From positions 525,183 to 589,182 of the forward strand of contig QCWG01000001.1 of the NCBI GenBank assembly GCA_003149575.1: DNA of 64,000 bases, read 5' to 3'. Source of the DNA: Altererythrobacter sp. XM-24bin4. GTDB lineage: Bacteria; Pseudomonadota; Alphaproteobacteria; Sphingomonadales; Sphingomonadaceae. A program made the translations under genes and the position numbers. A model generated the notes under the pieces. That model was given only the letters and a program-made list of their open reading frames with translations. It did no database searches and was not told the DNA's origin. Positions within the stretch are counted from its first letter, which is position 1. Each line of letters begins with the position of its first letter. This document shows positions 26,025 through 34,579 of the stretch, piece by piece.

Positions 26025-27329
26025 TCACTTCGCCCCGATCCCGCCTAAAACCACTCTGATTGTCTTAAGCGCGATGAGCAGGTCCAGCCAAAGGGACAGG
26101 TTTTTGATATAATAGAAGTCAAACCGGAGCTTGGCGCGCACTTCATCGACATCAGCTACATGCCCCTGATTGACCTGTGCCCAGCCCGTAATTCCTGGGC
26201 GCACGATATGCCGATAGGCATAAAAGGGTATTTGATCTTCGTACCAATTCGCAAGCTCAGAGGCCTCAGGGCGCGGGCCAATCCAGCTCATCTCGCCCTT
26301 GAGGATATTCCACGCCTGCGGCAATTCATCGAGGCGGGTCTTTCTTAAAAAACGCCCCACGCGCGTGATCCTGTCATCACCATCGCGCGTCACTGCATCT
26401 AATCGGCGAGCGTCATCACTGTCTTCTACAGACCTCTCGTGCATGGTTCTGAACTTAACCATCTTAAAATATTCGCCGCGATGACCAAGCCGCTTCTGAT
26501 AAAATAAAATTGGCCCCCGCCCGTCCAATTTAACCAGCAAGGCGATCAGGCTAAGGGCTGGCAATAAGAATGGCGCGAGCGCAATCACAGACGCGACATC
26601 GATGACCCTCTTTGCCATCCGGTAGGGTATGTTGGGTATGAGCGAGCCTAATTCATTTTCACGCAAATGACTGATCCGCACCTCTCCTGTAATTGCCTCT
26701 TCAATCAGGCGGTAGTGGTAGACGGGGACGCCTCTAAGGGCTGCCTTGGCGAGGAGGCGCGCCCACTCATCGCCTTGCTCGTGGTGCAGGTCTGCGACGA
26801 TGGACCCGCTGATGAGTTTGCGCTCGATCAGATCGTCGAGTTCCCTGGGCGACCCCAAACTCAAAAAGCCGGCTTGCTTTAGGAGGCGGCCAACATTGCC
26901 TCCTGGCACGACAAAGTGCCTCATTTTTGGATTGGCGTGGCGTATTCTTGCTGTCACGAGATAGCTGATGGCCAGTGAGCTTGCCGCGCAAATAAGGAGC
27001 AGGCTCCAAGGAATACTTGTCCTCAAGAAGGCATTCGCGCTTATCACTGCGCCAAAGGCGATTGAGTTGACGGGCAAGACATAGGATAGAACTCGTGCGC
27101 GAGAATAGCTGCGCAATTTTGCGATCACGAACCAGGCCGCCAGATTGGCAAGTAGGATCTGGGAAAGCCACAGCAGGTTTGCCGAAGTATCAAGTGGTAT
27201 GCCGCGAGTAGCAGACCACGACACTGCAGGTATCGCAACTCCTGCAGAGACGTAAAATGCCACCTGTTCTATATTGGATAAGGCAGGCCCAGTTTGGGCT
27301 GTTGCTAAATTGAGCGGGGTTCTCCTCAT
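26025..27329 (-). CDS. Exopolysaccharide polyprenyl glycosylphosphotransferase (initiating sugar transferase)
   Basis: Membrane enzyme of 434 residues that transfers a sugar-1-phosphate to undecaprenyl phosphate to begin the EPS repeat unit. The N-terminal half has four predicted helices and a small Rossmann-like region (residues about 20-225). The C-terminal bacterial sugar transferase domain shows KRVIDVASV, GPILFYQKRLGHRG, MVKFRTMH, FLRKTRLDELPQAWNIL and GEMSWIGPRPE. This is the PglC/WbaP-type catalytic core, ending with GITGWAQVNQGH. It overlaps the VanZ gene by four bases, and is the third gene of the antiterminator-VanZ-transferase operon. Confidence 0.93.
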   Translation of the reverse strand: MRRTPLNLATAQTGPALSNIEQVAFYVSAGVAIPAVSWSATRGIPLDTSANLLWLSQILLANLAAWFVIAKLRSYSRARVLSYVLPVNSIAFGAVISANAFLRTSIPWSLLLICAASSLAISYLVTARIRHANPKMRHFVVPGGNVGRLLKQAGFLSLGSPRELDDLIERKLISGSIVADLHHEQGDEWARLLAKAALRGVPVYHYRLIEEAITGEVRISHLRENELGSLIPNIPYRMAKRVIDVASVIALAPFLLPALSLIALLVKLDGRGPILFYQKRLGHRGEYFKMVKFRTMHERSVEDSDDARRLDAVTRDGDDRITRVGRFLRKTRLDELPQAWNILKGEMSWIGPRPEASELANWYEDQIPFYAYRHIVRPGITGWAQVNQGHVADVDEVRAKLRFDFYYIKNLSLWLDLLIALKTIRVVLGGIGAK

Positions 27330-27709
27330 GAGCCCTTGGCCCTTCCAGACTTGAGCGACAATATCGCGTCAATTAAAATGACGCCTATCGTGGCCGCAAT
27401 AACATCGACAGCCAAGTCCTGTAGGCTCGCATCGCGCCCAAGCAAGGGCCAGGCCTGCGCGCACTCGATGCCTGCGCCAAGTGCTACGAGGGCGAGGATA
27501 ATTGTTGCGGCGCGCGCGTAGGGAAATGCCAGGCGCGAGGCTAAGGCAAGACTAATAAACGCCGCAGCATGGAGTAAGACGTCACTTGGATTTCCCGGCA
27601 GGAGAGGGGGCTTGGGCATAAGCGCCAGCGTCACGCAGACGCTTACCGCGCCAACAAGGGCAAGGCGCCACAGCAATGCCCCTGGGCGCAGTGGAGCAAG
27701 TCTGCTCAT
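27326..27709 (-). CDS. VanZ family membrane protein
   Basis: Small integral membrane protein of 127 residues with four predicted helices. The VanZ-family motifs are KPPLLPGNPSDVLLHAAAFISLA near residues 33-55 and the acidic GIECAQAWPLLGRDASLQDLAVDVIAA region (given in part). It overlaps both neighbours by four bases, so it is translationally coupled between the NusG-like factor and the sugar transferase. VanZ proteins occur in many EPS loci of Sphingomonadales; their biochemical role is not established. Confidence 0.82.
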   Translation of the reverse strand: MSRLAPLRPGALLWRLALVGAVSVCVTLALMPKPPLLPGNPSDVLLHAAAFISLALASRLAFPYARAATIILALVALGAGIECAQAWPLLGRDASLQDLAVDVIAATIGVILIDAILSLKSGRAKGS

Positions 27710-28224
27710 AGGCTGCTCGCCCGCCTCACGCCATCAAGCGGCATTTTGACGCGCGTTGCTTGCCCCATGATGTCAAGCAGAAGCCATGCCCTTTCATTGG
27801 GGGCCAGTCCCTCAAATCTTCCGATAAAGCCCGCAAAGGCGCCTTGTGCTACTCTTACAGCCTCGCCTACCTTATATGAGACGCTCGGCGATGTGACGAC
27901 GCCCTCCACACAACTTGACTGTATCTCTTGAATTAAACGCGCATCGACCTGCTGAGGCGTACCCCCAAAGCTCACCAACTGCGCCACGCCATGCGTCGAC
28001 CTAATCGCGCGCCAAGGGCTTGAGGATGCATCTGCGCCAACAAAGAAGTATCCCGCAAAATAGGGTCTGAGTGCCTCGACGAAGCGCCCGCCTCTTCTCT
28101 GCGTATATCGCTCCATCGGCATGAAGATATGAAAGCCCTGCGCCTGAAGATTGCGCGCCGCAATGCGCGCCGCATTGGGCTTTGCCTTTGCAGCAAACCA
28201 ATTTGGGTGCCTTGGGCCTTCCAT
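27706..28224 (-). CDS. NusG-like specialised transcription antiterminator (RfaH/UpxY type)
   Basis: Paralogue of NusG with 172 residues. The N-terminal NGN domain covers residues 5-100 (NWFAAKAKPNAARIAARNL, RPYFAGYFFVGADA). The C-terminal KOW domain lies at about 118-170 (VGEAVRVAQGAFAGFIGRFEGL). Specialised NusG factors travel with RNA polymerase and let it read through long polysaccharide operons. Its place as first gene of the minus-strand transcript, divergent from the MarR regulator, fits that role. The 259-base divergent region contains the palindrome described separately. No ops or JUMPstart element was recognised by eye. Confidence 0.88.
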   Translation of the reverse strand: MEGPRHPNWFAAKAKPNAARIAARNLQAQGFHIFMPMERYTQRRGGRFVEALRPYFAGYFFVGADASSSPWRAIRSTHGVAQLVSFGGTPQQVDARLIQEIQSSCVEGVVTSPSVSYKVGEAVRVAQGAFAGFIGRFEGLAPNERAWLLLDIMGQATRVKMPLDGVRRASSL

Positions 28225-28328
28225 TGCCTAACCGTGTCCTTTAATTTCTCGCCATTAAGAGCCGGCCTAAACCTCAAAGAACTCTCGCCTGCAAGCACTA
28301 TCATTTCATTTTTGAAAAAATTGTTGCA

Positions 28329-28366
28329 ATTGCTCAGGCCGAGCTTATTGCTCAAAATTGAGCAAT
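28329..28366. promoter_or_regulatory. Palindromic operator candidate between the NusG-like and MarR genes
   Basis: At 28347-28366, ATTGCTCAA and TTGAGCAAT form perfect nine-base arms around a two-base centre (AA). A further half-site, ATTGCTCA, lies at 28329-28336, partly inside GCAATTGC. The whole cluster lies between the divergent starts at 28224 and 28484. Size and symmetry are typical of MarR-family operators. Confidence 0.65.
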
Positions 28367-28483
28367 GCAAATGCGATTGCAAAAGTCCTACCAAAACCTG
28401 CGTCAGGGGCAATGCGCTTCTTATGCCGTGCGGCAGCCTGCCTTAATTGCGCGCCAAACCGATAAATTGAAGGGTATGATGCC

Positions 28484-28858
28484 GTGACAAACTCGCGGCA
28501 ACTGATGCACGAGGACGCCAAAACGCGTGTCCTGCGCTTGCTTGCAGAAAATCCTGAGGTCACGCAGCGCGAGCTGTCGCAAGCTGTGGGGATTAGTACA
28601 GGCAGTGTGCACTACCTCCTTAATGCCCTATTGGAGATGGGTCTCATAAAATTCGGTAATTTTAGCGCCAGCAAAGACAAGCGGCGCTACGCCTATATTT
28701 TAACGCCTCAAGGCATGGCTCAAAAGGCCGAGCTTACGCGCCGCTTCTTAGCGCGCAAACTTGAAGAATACGAAGTCTTGTCCCAAGAAATAGCAGCCCT
28801 CGAAGACGAGCTCGCGGATAGCAGTGCAGGGCGCAAGGCTAAGGGCCTATCCAAGTGA
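28484..28858 (+). CDS. MarR family EPS-associated transcriptional regulator
   Basis: DNA-binding protein of 124 residues of the EPS-associated MarR group, found beside EPS loci in several proteobacteria. The winged helix covers residues 14-75: RVLRLLAENPEVTQRELSQ, GISTGSVHYLLNALLEMGLI, then the wing KDKRRYAYILTPQG. A C-terminal helix (LTRRFLARKLEEYEVLSQEI) should dimerise. The GTG at 28484 has AAGGG about ten bases before it; ATG 28505 would lose seven residues. The stop overlaps the next gene by four bases. It probably binds the palindrome in the divergent region and controls both arms of the locus. Confidence 0.88.
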   Translation: MTNSRQLMHEDAKTRVLRLLAENPEVTQRELSQAVGISTGSVHYLLNALLEMGLIKFGNFSASKDKRRYAYILTPQGMAQKAELTRRFLARKLEEYEVLSQEIAALEDELADSSAGRKAKGLSK

Positions 28859-29895
28859 CTGAACTTATAACGCCTCTCATACTCTCTGGCGGTTCGGGCA
28901 CGCGCCTGTGGCCCCTCTCAACGCCAGAGCGACCCAAGCAATTCCTCAATCTTTACGGCGAAGGCACAATGATCGCTCAGACGATCCAGCGCGTTAACGA
29001 TGAGAACATGTTCACTTCGCCGATTGTGCTTGGCTCTGCCTCGCACGAGGGCCACTTGAGGACAGCCTTCTCTAAGGCTGGCGAAAAAACTGCCTCGATT
29101 ATTTTAGAGCCCTGCGCGCGCAATACCGCGCCTGCCATTGCCTTAGGCGCTTTTTATGCAGGAGAAGATGCGCTTCTTCTCGTAATGCCAAGCGACCATG
29201 TCATCCGAGACAATGACGCCTTTCTTGCAGCCTTAAAGCGCGCGCTGCCAGCGGCGATGAGCGGGCACTTGGTCACCTTCGGCATTGAGCCAACAGGCCC
29301 TGACACAGGCTTTGGCTACATTCGCGCAGGCGAAGCATTAGGCAGCGCACCTGGCGCATTTGATGTAGAGGCCTTTATTGAAAAGCCCGACGAGGCGCGC
29401 GCCCGCGCTATGCTTAACGAGGGCGGGCATTGCTGGAATGCCGGCATCTTCCTTTTTAAGTCTGGCGTCTTTTTGGAGGAGCTTGAGCGGCATCAGCCGC
29501 AAGTTTTTGCCGCCGCAAAGGCCGCCATTGAGCGCGCCTCGTCTTGGCGCAACATTACCTCGCCTCAGGCTGAAAAATTCGAAACCTCACCCTCCATCTC
29601 CGTCGACTACGCCGTCATGGAATTATCAGAACAGGTTGCTGTCGTGCCGATGTCTTGCGGTTGGTCTGATCTTGGCAGCTGGGATGCCTTGGCTGAGATT
29701 GGCGAGAAGGACGAGGCCGGCAATGTTATTATTGGCGAAGTGCGCGTGAAGGATGGCTTTGGCAATCTCATTAAGACAACCGGTCCGCGCGTGAGCACCA
29801 TTGGCATGCGCGATACGATTGTAGTTGTATCAGATGCGGAAGTTTTGATTATGCCTCGCGGCTCCTCGCAGCGCGTGAAGGATTTTGCCTCGTGA
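28855..29895 (+). CDS. manC: Mannose-1-phosphate guanylyltransferase
   Basis: Cytosolic enzyme making GDP-mannose from GTP and mannose-1-phosphate, 346 residues. It has the nucleotidyltransferase start LILSGGSGTRLWPLSTPERPK and then EPCARNTAPAIALGA, VMPSDHVI, GFGYIRAG and FIEKPDE. CGWSDLGSWDAL lies near residue 265. The family signature is complete, but the C-terminal isomerase domain of the bifunctional AlgA/ManC type is absent; the isomerase is encoded separately just downstream. The GTG start overlaps the MarR stop (GTGA). Confidence 0.93.
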   Translation: MTELITPLILSGGSGTRLWPLSTPERPKQFLNLYGEGTMIAQTIQRVNDENMFTSPIVLGSASHEGHLRTAFSKAGEKTASIILEPCARNTAPAIALGAFYAGEDALLLVMPSDHVIRDNDAFLAALKRALPAAMSGHLVTFGIEPTGPDTGFGYIRAGEALGSAPGAFDVEAFIEKPDEARARAMLNEGGHCWNAGIFLFKSGVFLEELERHQPQVFAAAKAAIERASSWRNITSPQAEKFETSPSISVDYAVMELSEQVAVVPMSCGWSDLGSWDALAEIGEKDEAGNVIIGEVRVKDGFGNLIKTTGPRVSTIGMRDTIVVVSDAEVLIMPRGSSQRVKDFAS

Positions 29896-29989
29896 TGCGC
29901 GCCTTCATCCCGGCTCAGATAACTGAGAGCAGTTGGCATTTGGTCATGATCAGTCTCGTGTTTCTGGCGCTATTGGCGAGGGCGCTTTG

Positions 29990-30796
29990 GTGAGACAATC
30001 CGCGCAGCTTTTAAGCGCCAAGCAGGTTATTAAGCCGTGGGGGCGCCGCGACCTGCCTGCGCCTTTTGAATTGAGCGGCGGGTCAAGCATTGGCGAGATT
30101 TGGTTTGAGCACGAGCGCGCGCCATTGGACTTGCTCGTCAAATATCTTTTTACTAGCGAAAAGCTCTCGATCCAGGTGCACCCCAGCGATGAGCTCGGCG
30201 CAGAAAAGGGGCTGCCTTCGGGCAAGGAGGAGTGCTGGCTGGTGCTCCATGCAGAGCCCGGCGCCGCCCTTGGGATTGGCACACGCGAGCCATTAACCTC
30301 TGACCAATTGCGCGCCGCCGCCCTCGATGGCTCGCTTGAGCAGCTGATGGACTGGAAGCCCGTATCTCGCGGCGATTTCTATTACATTCCGGCCGGCACG
30401 GTGCACGCGATCGGCGCAGGCGTGACACTGGTGGAGATCCAGCAGAACGCTGATATTACCTACCGCCTGTTTGATTATGGCCGTCCTCGCGAACTGCACC
30501 TTGACGAAGGGCTTGAGGCGGCGGCGGCCGGGCCATATCCAGATGATCTTGGAGGCAAGGTAAATTTCGCAGTCGACCAGCAGCTTGTGGCGGGGCCAAA
30601 GTTTGACCTGTGGCTGGGCTCCTCTTGGCCTGCTGAGGGTCTATCAAGCGAGCTTGCACATATTATTCCTCTGGTGGGCAGCGTTAGTGCCGAGGGCGTG
30701 AGCGCTAAGGCTGGCGAATGCCTGGTCTGTGCGCCGCGCGTACCTTTGGAAGTTGCGCCCGGCGCTCGTTTGCTTTTTGCGCAGGCGCGCAAATGA
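29990..30796 (+). CDS. manA: Class I mannose-6-phosphate isomerase
   Basis: Cupin-fold zinc enzyme that converts fructose-6-phosphate to mannose-6-phosphate for the GDP-mannose pathway. The core has KPWGRRDLPAPF, GEIWFE, the metal-binding LSIQVHPSDELGAEKG and KEECWLVLHAEPGA, and AGTVHAIGAGVTLVEIQQN near residue 140. The GTG at 29990 is chosen because GAGGG lies seven bases upstream; a longer open frame from 29933 has no such support. The length of 268 residues is short for the family but complete. It is the last GC-rich gene before the AT-richer cassette. No phosphomannomutase gene is in the window. Confidence 0.9.
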   Translation: MRQSAQLLSAKQVIKPWGRRDLPAPFELSGGSSIGEIWFEHERAPLDLLVKYLFTSEKLSIQVHPSDELGAEKGLPSGKEECWLVLHAEPGAALGIGTREPLTSDQLRAAALDGSLEQLMDWKPVSRGDFYYIPAGTVHAIGAGVTLVEIQQNADITYRLFDYGRPRELHLDEGLEAAAAGPYPDDLGGKVNFAVDQQLVAGPKFDLWLGSSWPAEGLSSELAHIIPLVGSVSAEGVSAKAGECLVCAPRVPLEVAPGARLLFAQARK

Positions 30797-30981
30797 TGGC
30801 GCGCGTCAAAGTCCCCAGAGTTTAAGTTATCGGGGTTTTGGTATCTAAAAGAGGGGTGCCGCTGAGTTCTTGTGTTAAAGGCAGTTTGAGCAGGCGCGTG
30901 CAATCAGAGGTTTTTCAGAAAGCTTTATTTTAGGCATTTTCATTAGAGATAAGAACATTAACATAATTGAGTCCAATCCAT

Positions 30982-32499
30982 ATGTGTGGAATATTTGTCA
31001 GTAACGATCCATTTTTGCCGAAAAACGCTAAGTCCATCCTTGAGAATCGGCTTAGGTTTCGCGGGCCCGACGGCACCAGCGGTCTTGTCGTAAGAAGTGA
31101 ATGGTCAACCTACCATTCTCGGTTAGCCATCATTGAATTACACTCAGGCGCAAATCAGCCCTTCGTAAATGACGATGGAAGCCAACTTATTTATAATGGA
31201 GAAATAGTAAATTTTGAGCATTTAGGATTTCGTTATTTTGGAAAAAAATACACAAGTGACGTTGCGCTCCTTAATGACTTAATCGTCGGAGATAAGCTAA
31301 AAATATCTGAACTTGATGGCTTCTTCGCTTTTATATTTATAGATGGAAATGGAATTTTACGCCATGCGTGCCGGGACAGGTTCGGAGTAAAGCCTTTATT
31401 TTACTATGAAACACCGAGAGGACACTATTCTTTCAGCTCAGAGCCTAGCGCTCTTATTGAATTGTACGATCTCAGCGTCAACCAAGATGCGATTTCAGAG
31501 TATCGCGCCTTTCGATATCCTTTGTTCTCTAAATCATTCTACAGTGGTATATTAGAGGTAAAGCCAGGTACTTGCCTGGTGGCTGGCCGCTATTTCGATT
31601 TAGAAACCTCCCTAGCTAATTCATCACAGTCTGTCGACCAATCGGAATTAGCCCTTGCCTTACAGAGGGGAGTGGCAAGCCGTTGTGTGTCAGATGCTCC
31701 TGTTGGCCTTCTTCTGAGTAAAGGAATCGATAGCAACCTAATCAAACATCAACATAAGTTTGATCGATTCTATACCGTTGGGTTCCCGGGAGACGAGGAC
31801 CTACAGTTCCTCCAAGGGTGCGGCATTAAGAACCTTACGACTAAGATCACATGTCCGGACGAATTTAGAGAGGCATTCTATCATTTGCTCAAACTGAAGA
31901 ATGAGCCGATGTCAGTTCCAAACGAGGTGCTTCTCTACCTCGTTGGAAGGGAGGCCGCTGCAGATGGTGTTAAAGTGCTGCTTTCGGGCGAGGGGGCCGA
32001 CGAATTTTTCGCAGGGTATGATAGAATTTTCAGCTGGGCAGCACAGGCTTCGAAATTCGATATTGACACATTCACGTCACTCTATTGTTATTCTGCGGTC
32101 GATCGCACCTCGGCCCTTTACTCCCGCCTCGAAAATGCATTTAATGAATTTGAAAGCGACAATGTTTTCCAGAAAGTCCGATGGTTCTTTATAAAATACC
32201 ACCTGCCTGTTCTTTTTCGCAGGCTCGACTTCTCACTCATGGCCGCTGGAATTGAGGGGCGTGAACCTATCGCAAACAGCCATCTGTTCGACGTAGCGAT
32301 AAAGCTTACTGCAGCCGATCTGATGAGGGATTCGCTAGGTAAATTGCCGCTTCGCCTTTTGGCTGAACAGGCAATGGGTAAAGAGTTCGCTTTCGCCAAG
32401 AAGGTTGGTTTTCCTGTTGACCTGACACAGATATTCCGAAACCCTAAGAACCTAAGTAGTTACGATTTGTGGTTCGAAAAAAACCTAGAGATATTATGA
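30982..32499 (+). CDS. Asparagine synthase-like glutamine amidotransferase
   Basis: Two-domain protein of 505 residues. It starts MCGIF, so Cys2 should become the N-terminal nucleophile of the glutaminase domain after Met removal. Residues to about 190 show RFRGPDG, HSRLAI, LIYNGEI and RDRFGVKPLFYY. The synthetase domain has GEGADEFFAGYDR near residue 335, as in asparagine synthases. The PP-loop reads LLLSKGIDSNL where SGGxDS is usual, so one glycine is a lysine. An ATG at 30967 adds five residues before the Cys and is not the start. It overlaps the TagD-like gene by four bases. It may amidate a sugar carboxyl in the EPS rather than make asparagine (inference). Confidence 0.82.
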   Translation: MCGIFVSNDPFLPKNAKSILENRLRFRGPDGTSGLVVRSEWSTYHSRLAIIELHSGANQPFVNDDGSQLIYNGEIVNFEHLGFRYFGKKYTSDVALLNDLIVGDKLKISELDGFFAFIFIDGNGILRHACRDRFGVKPLFYYETPRGHYSFSSEPSALIELYDLSVNQDAISEYRAFRYPLFSKSFYSGILEVKPGTCLVAGRYFDLETSLANSSQSVDQSELALALQRGVASRCVSDAPVGLLLSKGIDSNLIKHQHKFDRFYTVGFPGDEDLQFLQGCGIKNLTTKITCPDEFREAFYHLLKLKNEPMSVPNEVLLYLVGREAAADGVKVLLSGEGADEFFAGYDRIFSWAAQASKFDIDTFTSLYCYSAVDRTSALYSRLENAFNEFESDNVFQKVRWFFIKYHLPVLFRRLDFSLMAAGIEGREPIANSHLFDVAIKLTAADLMRDSLGKLPLRLLAEQAMGKEFAFAKKVGFPVDLTQIFRNPKNLSSYDLWFEKNLEIL

Positions 32500-32909
32500 T
32501 GATTGGTTACACTACTGGCGTTTTCGACCTATTTCATATCGGCCATGTAAACATGATCCGCAATGCGAAGGGCATGTGCGACAGGCTCATTGTGGGCGTT
32601 ACGGTTGATGAGCTAGTCTCCTATAAGAATAAAAAAGCTGTCATCCCCTTCGAGGAACGCATTGAGATCGTCCGGGCCTGCAGATATGTAGATCTAGCTG
32701 TGCCACAGGAATCGATGGACAAGCTGGACGCGCTTAGGCGTTACAAGTTCGACATCATGTTCGTCGGAGATGACTGGTACAAGAGCGACCGGTGGGAAGA
32801 TCTCGACCGCGATTTCTCCGCTCGAGGTGTCAAAATTCAGTATTTTCCCTATACGGTAACAACCTCATCAAGTTTAATAAATCAGACTTTGGAACAACTT
32901 CGTAAGTGA
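32496..32909 (+). CDS. TagD-like cytidylyltransferase (glycerol-3-phosphate type)
   Basis: Single-domain nucleotidyltransferase of 137 residues. It has GYTTGVFDLFHIGHVNMIRNA with the HxGH signature near residue 16, VGVTVDELVSYK, FVGDDWYKSDRW and the closing PYTVTTSSSLI. These fit the TagD/GCT family, which makes CDP-glycerol from CTP and glycerol-3-phosphate. The ATG at 32496 overlaps the previous stop (ATGA). The TagB/F-like gene at 36.6 kb would use CDP-glycerol as donor, so the pair supports glycerol-phosphate decoration of the polymer. Other cytidylyltransferase substrates cannot be ruled out. Confidence 0.85.
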   Translation: MMIGYTTGVFDLFHIGHVNMIRNAKGMCDRLIVGVTVDELVSYKNKKAVIPFEERIEIVRACRYVDLAVPQESMDKLDALRRYKFDIMFVGDDWYKSDRWEDLDRDFSARGVKIQYFPYTVTTSSSLINQTLEQLRK

Positions 32910-32946
32910 TTCCTTTGAAAACATCCTGCTTGATAGATAGAGCGGG

Positions 32947-32974
32947 TCCGACCTCCTTATTGGTCGGGATTTTT
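32947..32974 (+). terminator. Rho-independent terminator after the TagD-like gene
   Basis: CCGACC and GGTCGG form a six-base stem around an eight-base loop, with a T-G pair below it, and are followed by a run of five T. It ends immediately before the flippase start, so the flippase probably has its own promoter or depends on antitermination. Confidence 0.75.
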
Positions 32975-32984
32975 GCGTCCTACA

Positions 32985-34271
32985 GTGAATAAACCAAAAC
33001 TAGAACAGCGCGCATTCACACGACTATTCGCGGGCGTTTCTGCTCTCTATTTTGTCGGAATTCCGTTGACCATTATGGTCTCGATTGTTCTAGCCCGCAC
33101 ATTGAGTGTGGAAGAATTCGGTATGTTTGGCTTCATCATTTCGCTTGCCACAGTTTTAGCCATCCCAGTTACTGCAGGACTTCCAACTTTGTTGACACGC
33201 GAGGTTGCGGGCTACTCTTTGCGTAAAAATTGGGGATCATATCGCGGGTTATTTGTGTGGGCCCACGTTTGGGTTGTGACATTTTCAGCCGTTGTTGCTT
33301 TGGGAATTTTGGTATGGCTTCTGCTGGCGCGCGAGCCCAACAAGCTCGCGCTCATGGCGTGTGCTGCTATCATGCCATTTCTTGGTTTCACCGCGGTTCG
33401 GACAGGGATCCTCAAAGGCTTACAGCGCCCCATTCTCGCTGAGGCACCTTCTCAAATCATCCAGCCAGTTTTGCTCATAGCTGGTTACCTAGCGCTGGCA
33501 TATTTCGGCCTGTCCTCAGTTGAGAGTGTGCTTGTTTGGTATGTTTCAACAGCCGTCATCGTCTTTTTGATTGCATTAACGCTGCTGCTGCGCGCTCGGC
33601 CCGCTGCCGTGGCGACAGCATCTGTATCGTACACAGAAATGCCACGATGGTTCCGGTCGCTACCGGCCTTTGCCATGATCGGTGCTGTTGTTGCTCTTAA
33701 TGCGCAGATCGCCATATTATTGCTGGGTTCCGCCGGCTTGAACGAACAGGTTGCCTTCATGAGGGTTGCAGAAAGGGGCGCCCATCTTGTAGTATTTCCG
33801 CTCTATTTCGCTGGTGCTGTACTTGCCCCCTATTTGGTTGCAGCAATAAAAGCGGAAGACCGTGCAGAACTACAGAGAATCAACCGGTTTTCATCAAGAC
33901 TCGCGTTCTCCCTTTCGCTCTCTATCACTGTATTGCTTGCCGGGTTTGGCACTGAGATCATTGCCTTAACTTTTGGTGCCACCTATTCCGACGCCGCTCT
34001 GGCACCCATGTTGATCCTTGTTGCTGCTCAGACAGTGGCAGCTGCGTTGGGTGCATCCAATCTTCTCCTCACCATGAGTGAAAACGAGAATTTGGCGCTT
34101 CTCAGCCAAGCGGCCGGCTTGCTCATAATCTTCATTGTGACGCTCATGCTAATCAGTCGTTTTGGAGCAGTTGGTGCCGCAACGGGTGCTGCATCTGGGA
34201 TCATCGTAAATCGAGGAGTTGATTTCATAGCCGTGAGAGTAAGGCTTGGCTTTTGGCCTGGAATATTTTGA
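32985..34271 (+). CDS. wzx: Oligosaccharide flippase, Wzx type
   Basis: Integral membrane protein of 428 residues with about 12-14 predicted helices. It belongs to the polysaccharide transporter branch of the MOP superfamily that flips lipid-linked repeat units to the periplasmic face. The N-terminus ALYFVGIPLTIMVSIVLAR and the TLSVEEFGMFGFIISLATV segment are typical. GTG at 32985 is taken as start; a TTG at 32973 inside the terminator T-run is less likely. It follows directly behind a terminator. Confidence 0.88.
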   Translation: MNKPKLEQRAFTRLFAGVSALYFVGIPLTIMVSIVLARTLSVEEFGMFGFIISLATVLAIPVTAGLPTLLTREVAGYSLRKNWGSYRGLFVWAHVWVVTFSAVVALGILVWLLLAREPNKLALMACAAIMPFLGFTAVRTGILKGLQRPILAEAPSQIIQPVLLIAGYLALAYFGLSSVESVLVWYVSTAVIVFLIALTLLLRARPAAVATASVSYTEMPRWFRSLPAFAMIGAVVALNAQIAILLLGSAGLNEQVAFMRVAERGAHLVVFPLYFAGAVLAPYLVAAIKAEDRAELQRINRFSSRLAFSLSLSITVLLAGFGTEIIALTFGATYSDAALAPMLILVAAQTVAAALGASNLLLTMSENENLALLSQAAGLLIIFIVTLMLISRFGAVGAATGAASGIIVNRGVDFIAVRVRLGFWPGIF

Positions 34272-34579
34272 TGCAGTGTAGCCCAATAACGTTTGTTCAA
34301 CATCCGGCACTGACTGATCTAGCGCTGCGCCTCCCACGTAGGCGCTGGATCGTATTTGTCTTTTGGTAAACCCAAACTACCTGAAGAGTCTGATTTGTGA
34401 AGGAGAAGAGGTTCTCTTCGCTGGAGATCGACAATACACCTACATAGAACTTGGGCTTCGGATTGGCGCACTAACCCTTCTTGTAAATTATTGAACGAAA
34501 AATGCACCCAGCGCTGTGCTGCAAAGTGGTGCGCAAATTTTTGAAACTCCAAATGTCGTGCTGATTGACTACTTAGGGG
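34272..34579. other. Intergenic region, no gene recognised
   Basis: This 308-base gap lies between the flippase and the oxygenase genes. It has stop codons in all plus frames and no motif, strong hairpin or insertion end that could be seen. A 77-codon open frame on the minus strand (34319-34552) has no features of a real protein. Confidence 0.5.

Noticed and set aside
34319-34552. Minus-strand open frame of 77 codons between flippase and oxygenase
   Set aside because: Composition and sequence look random; no signals were found.
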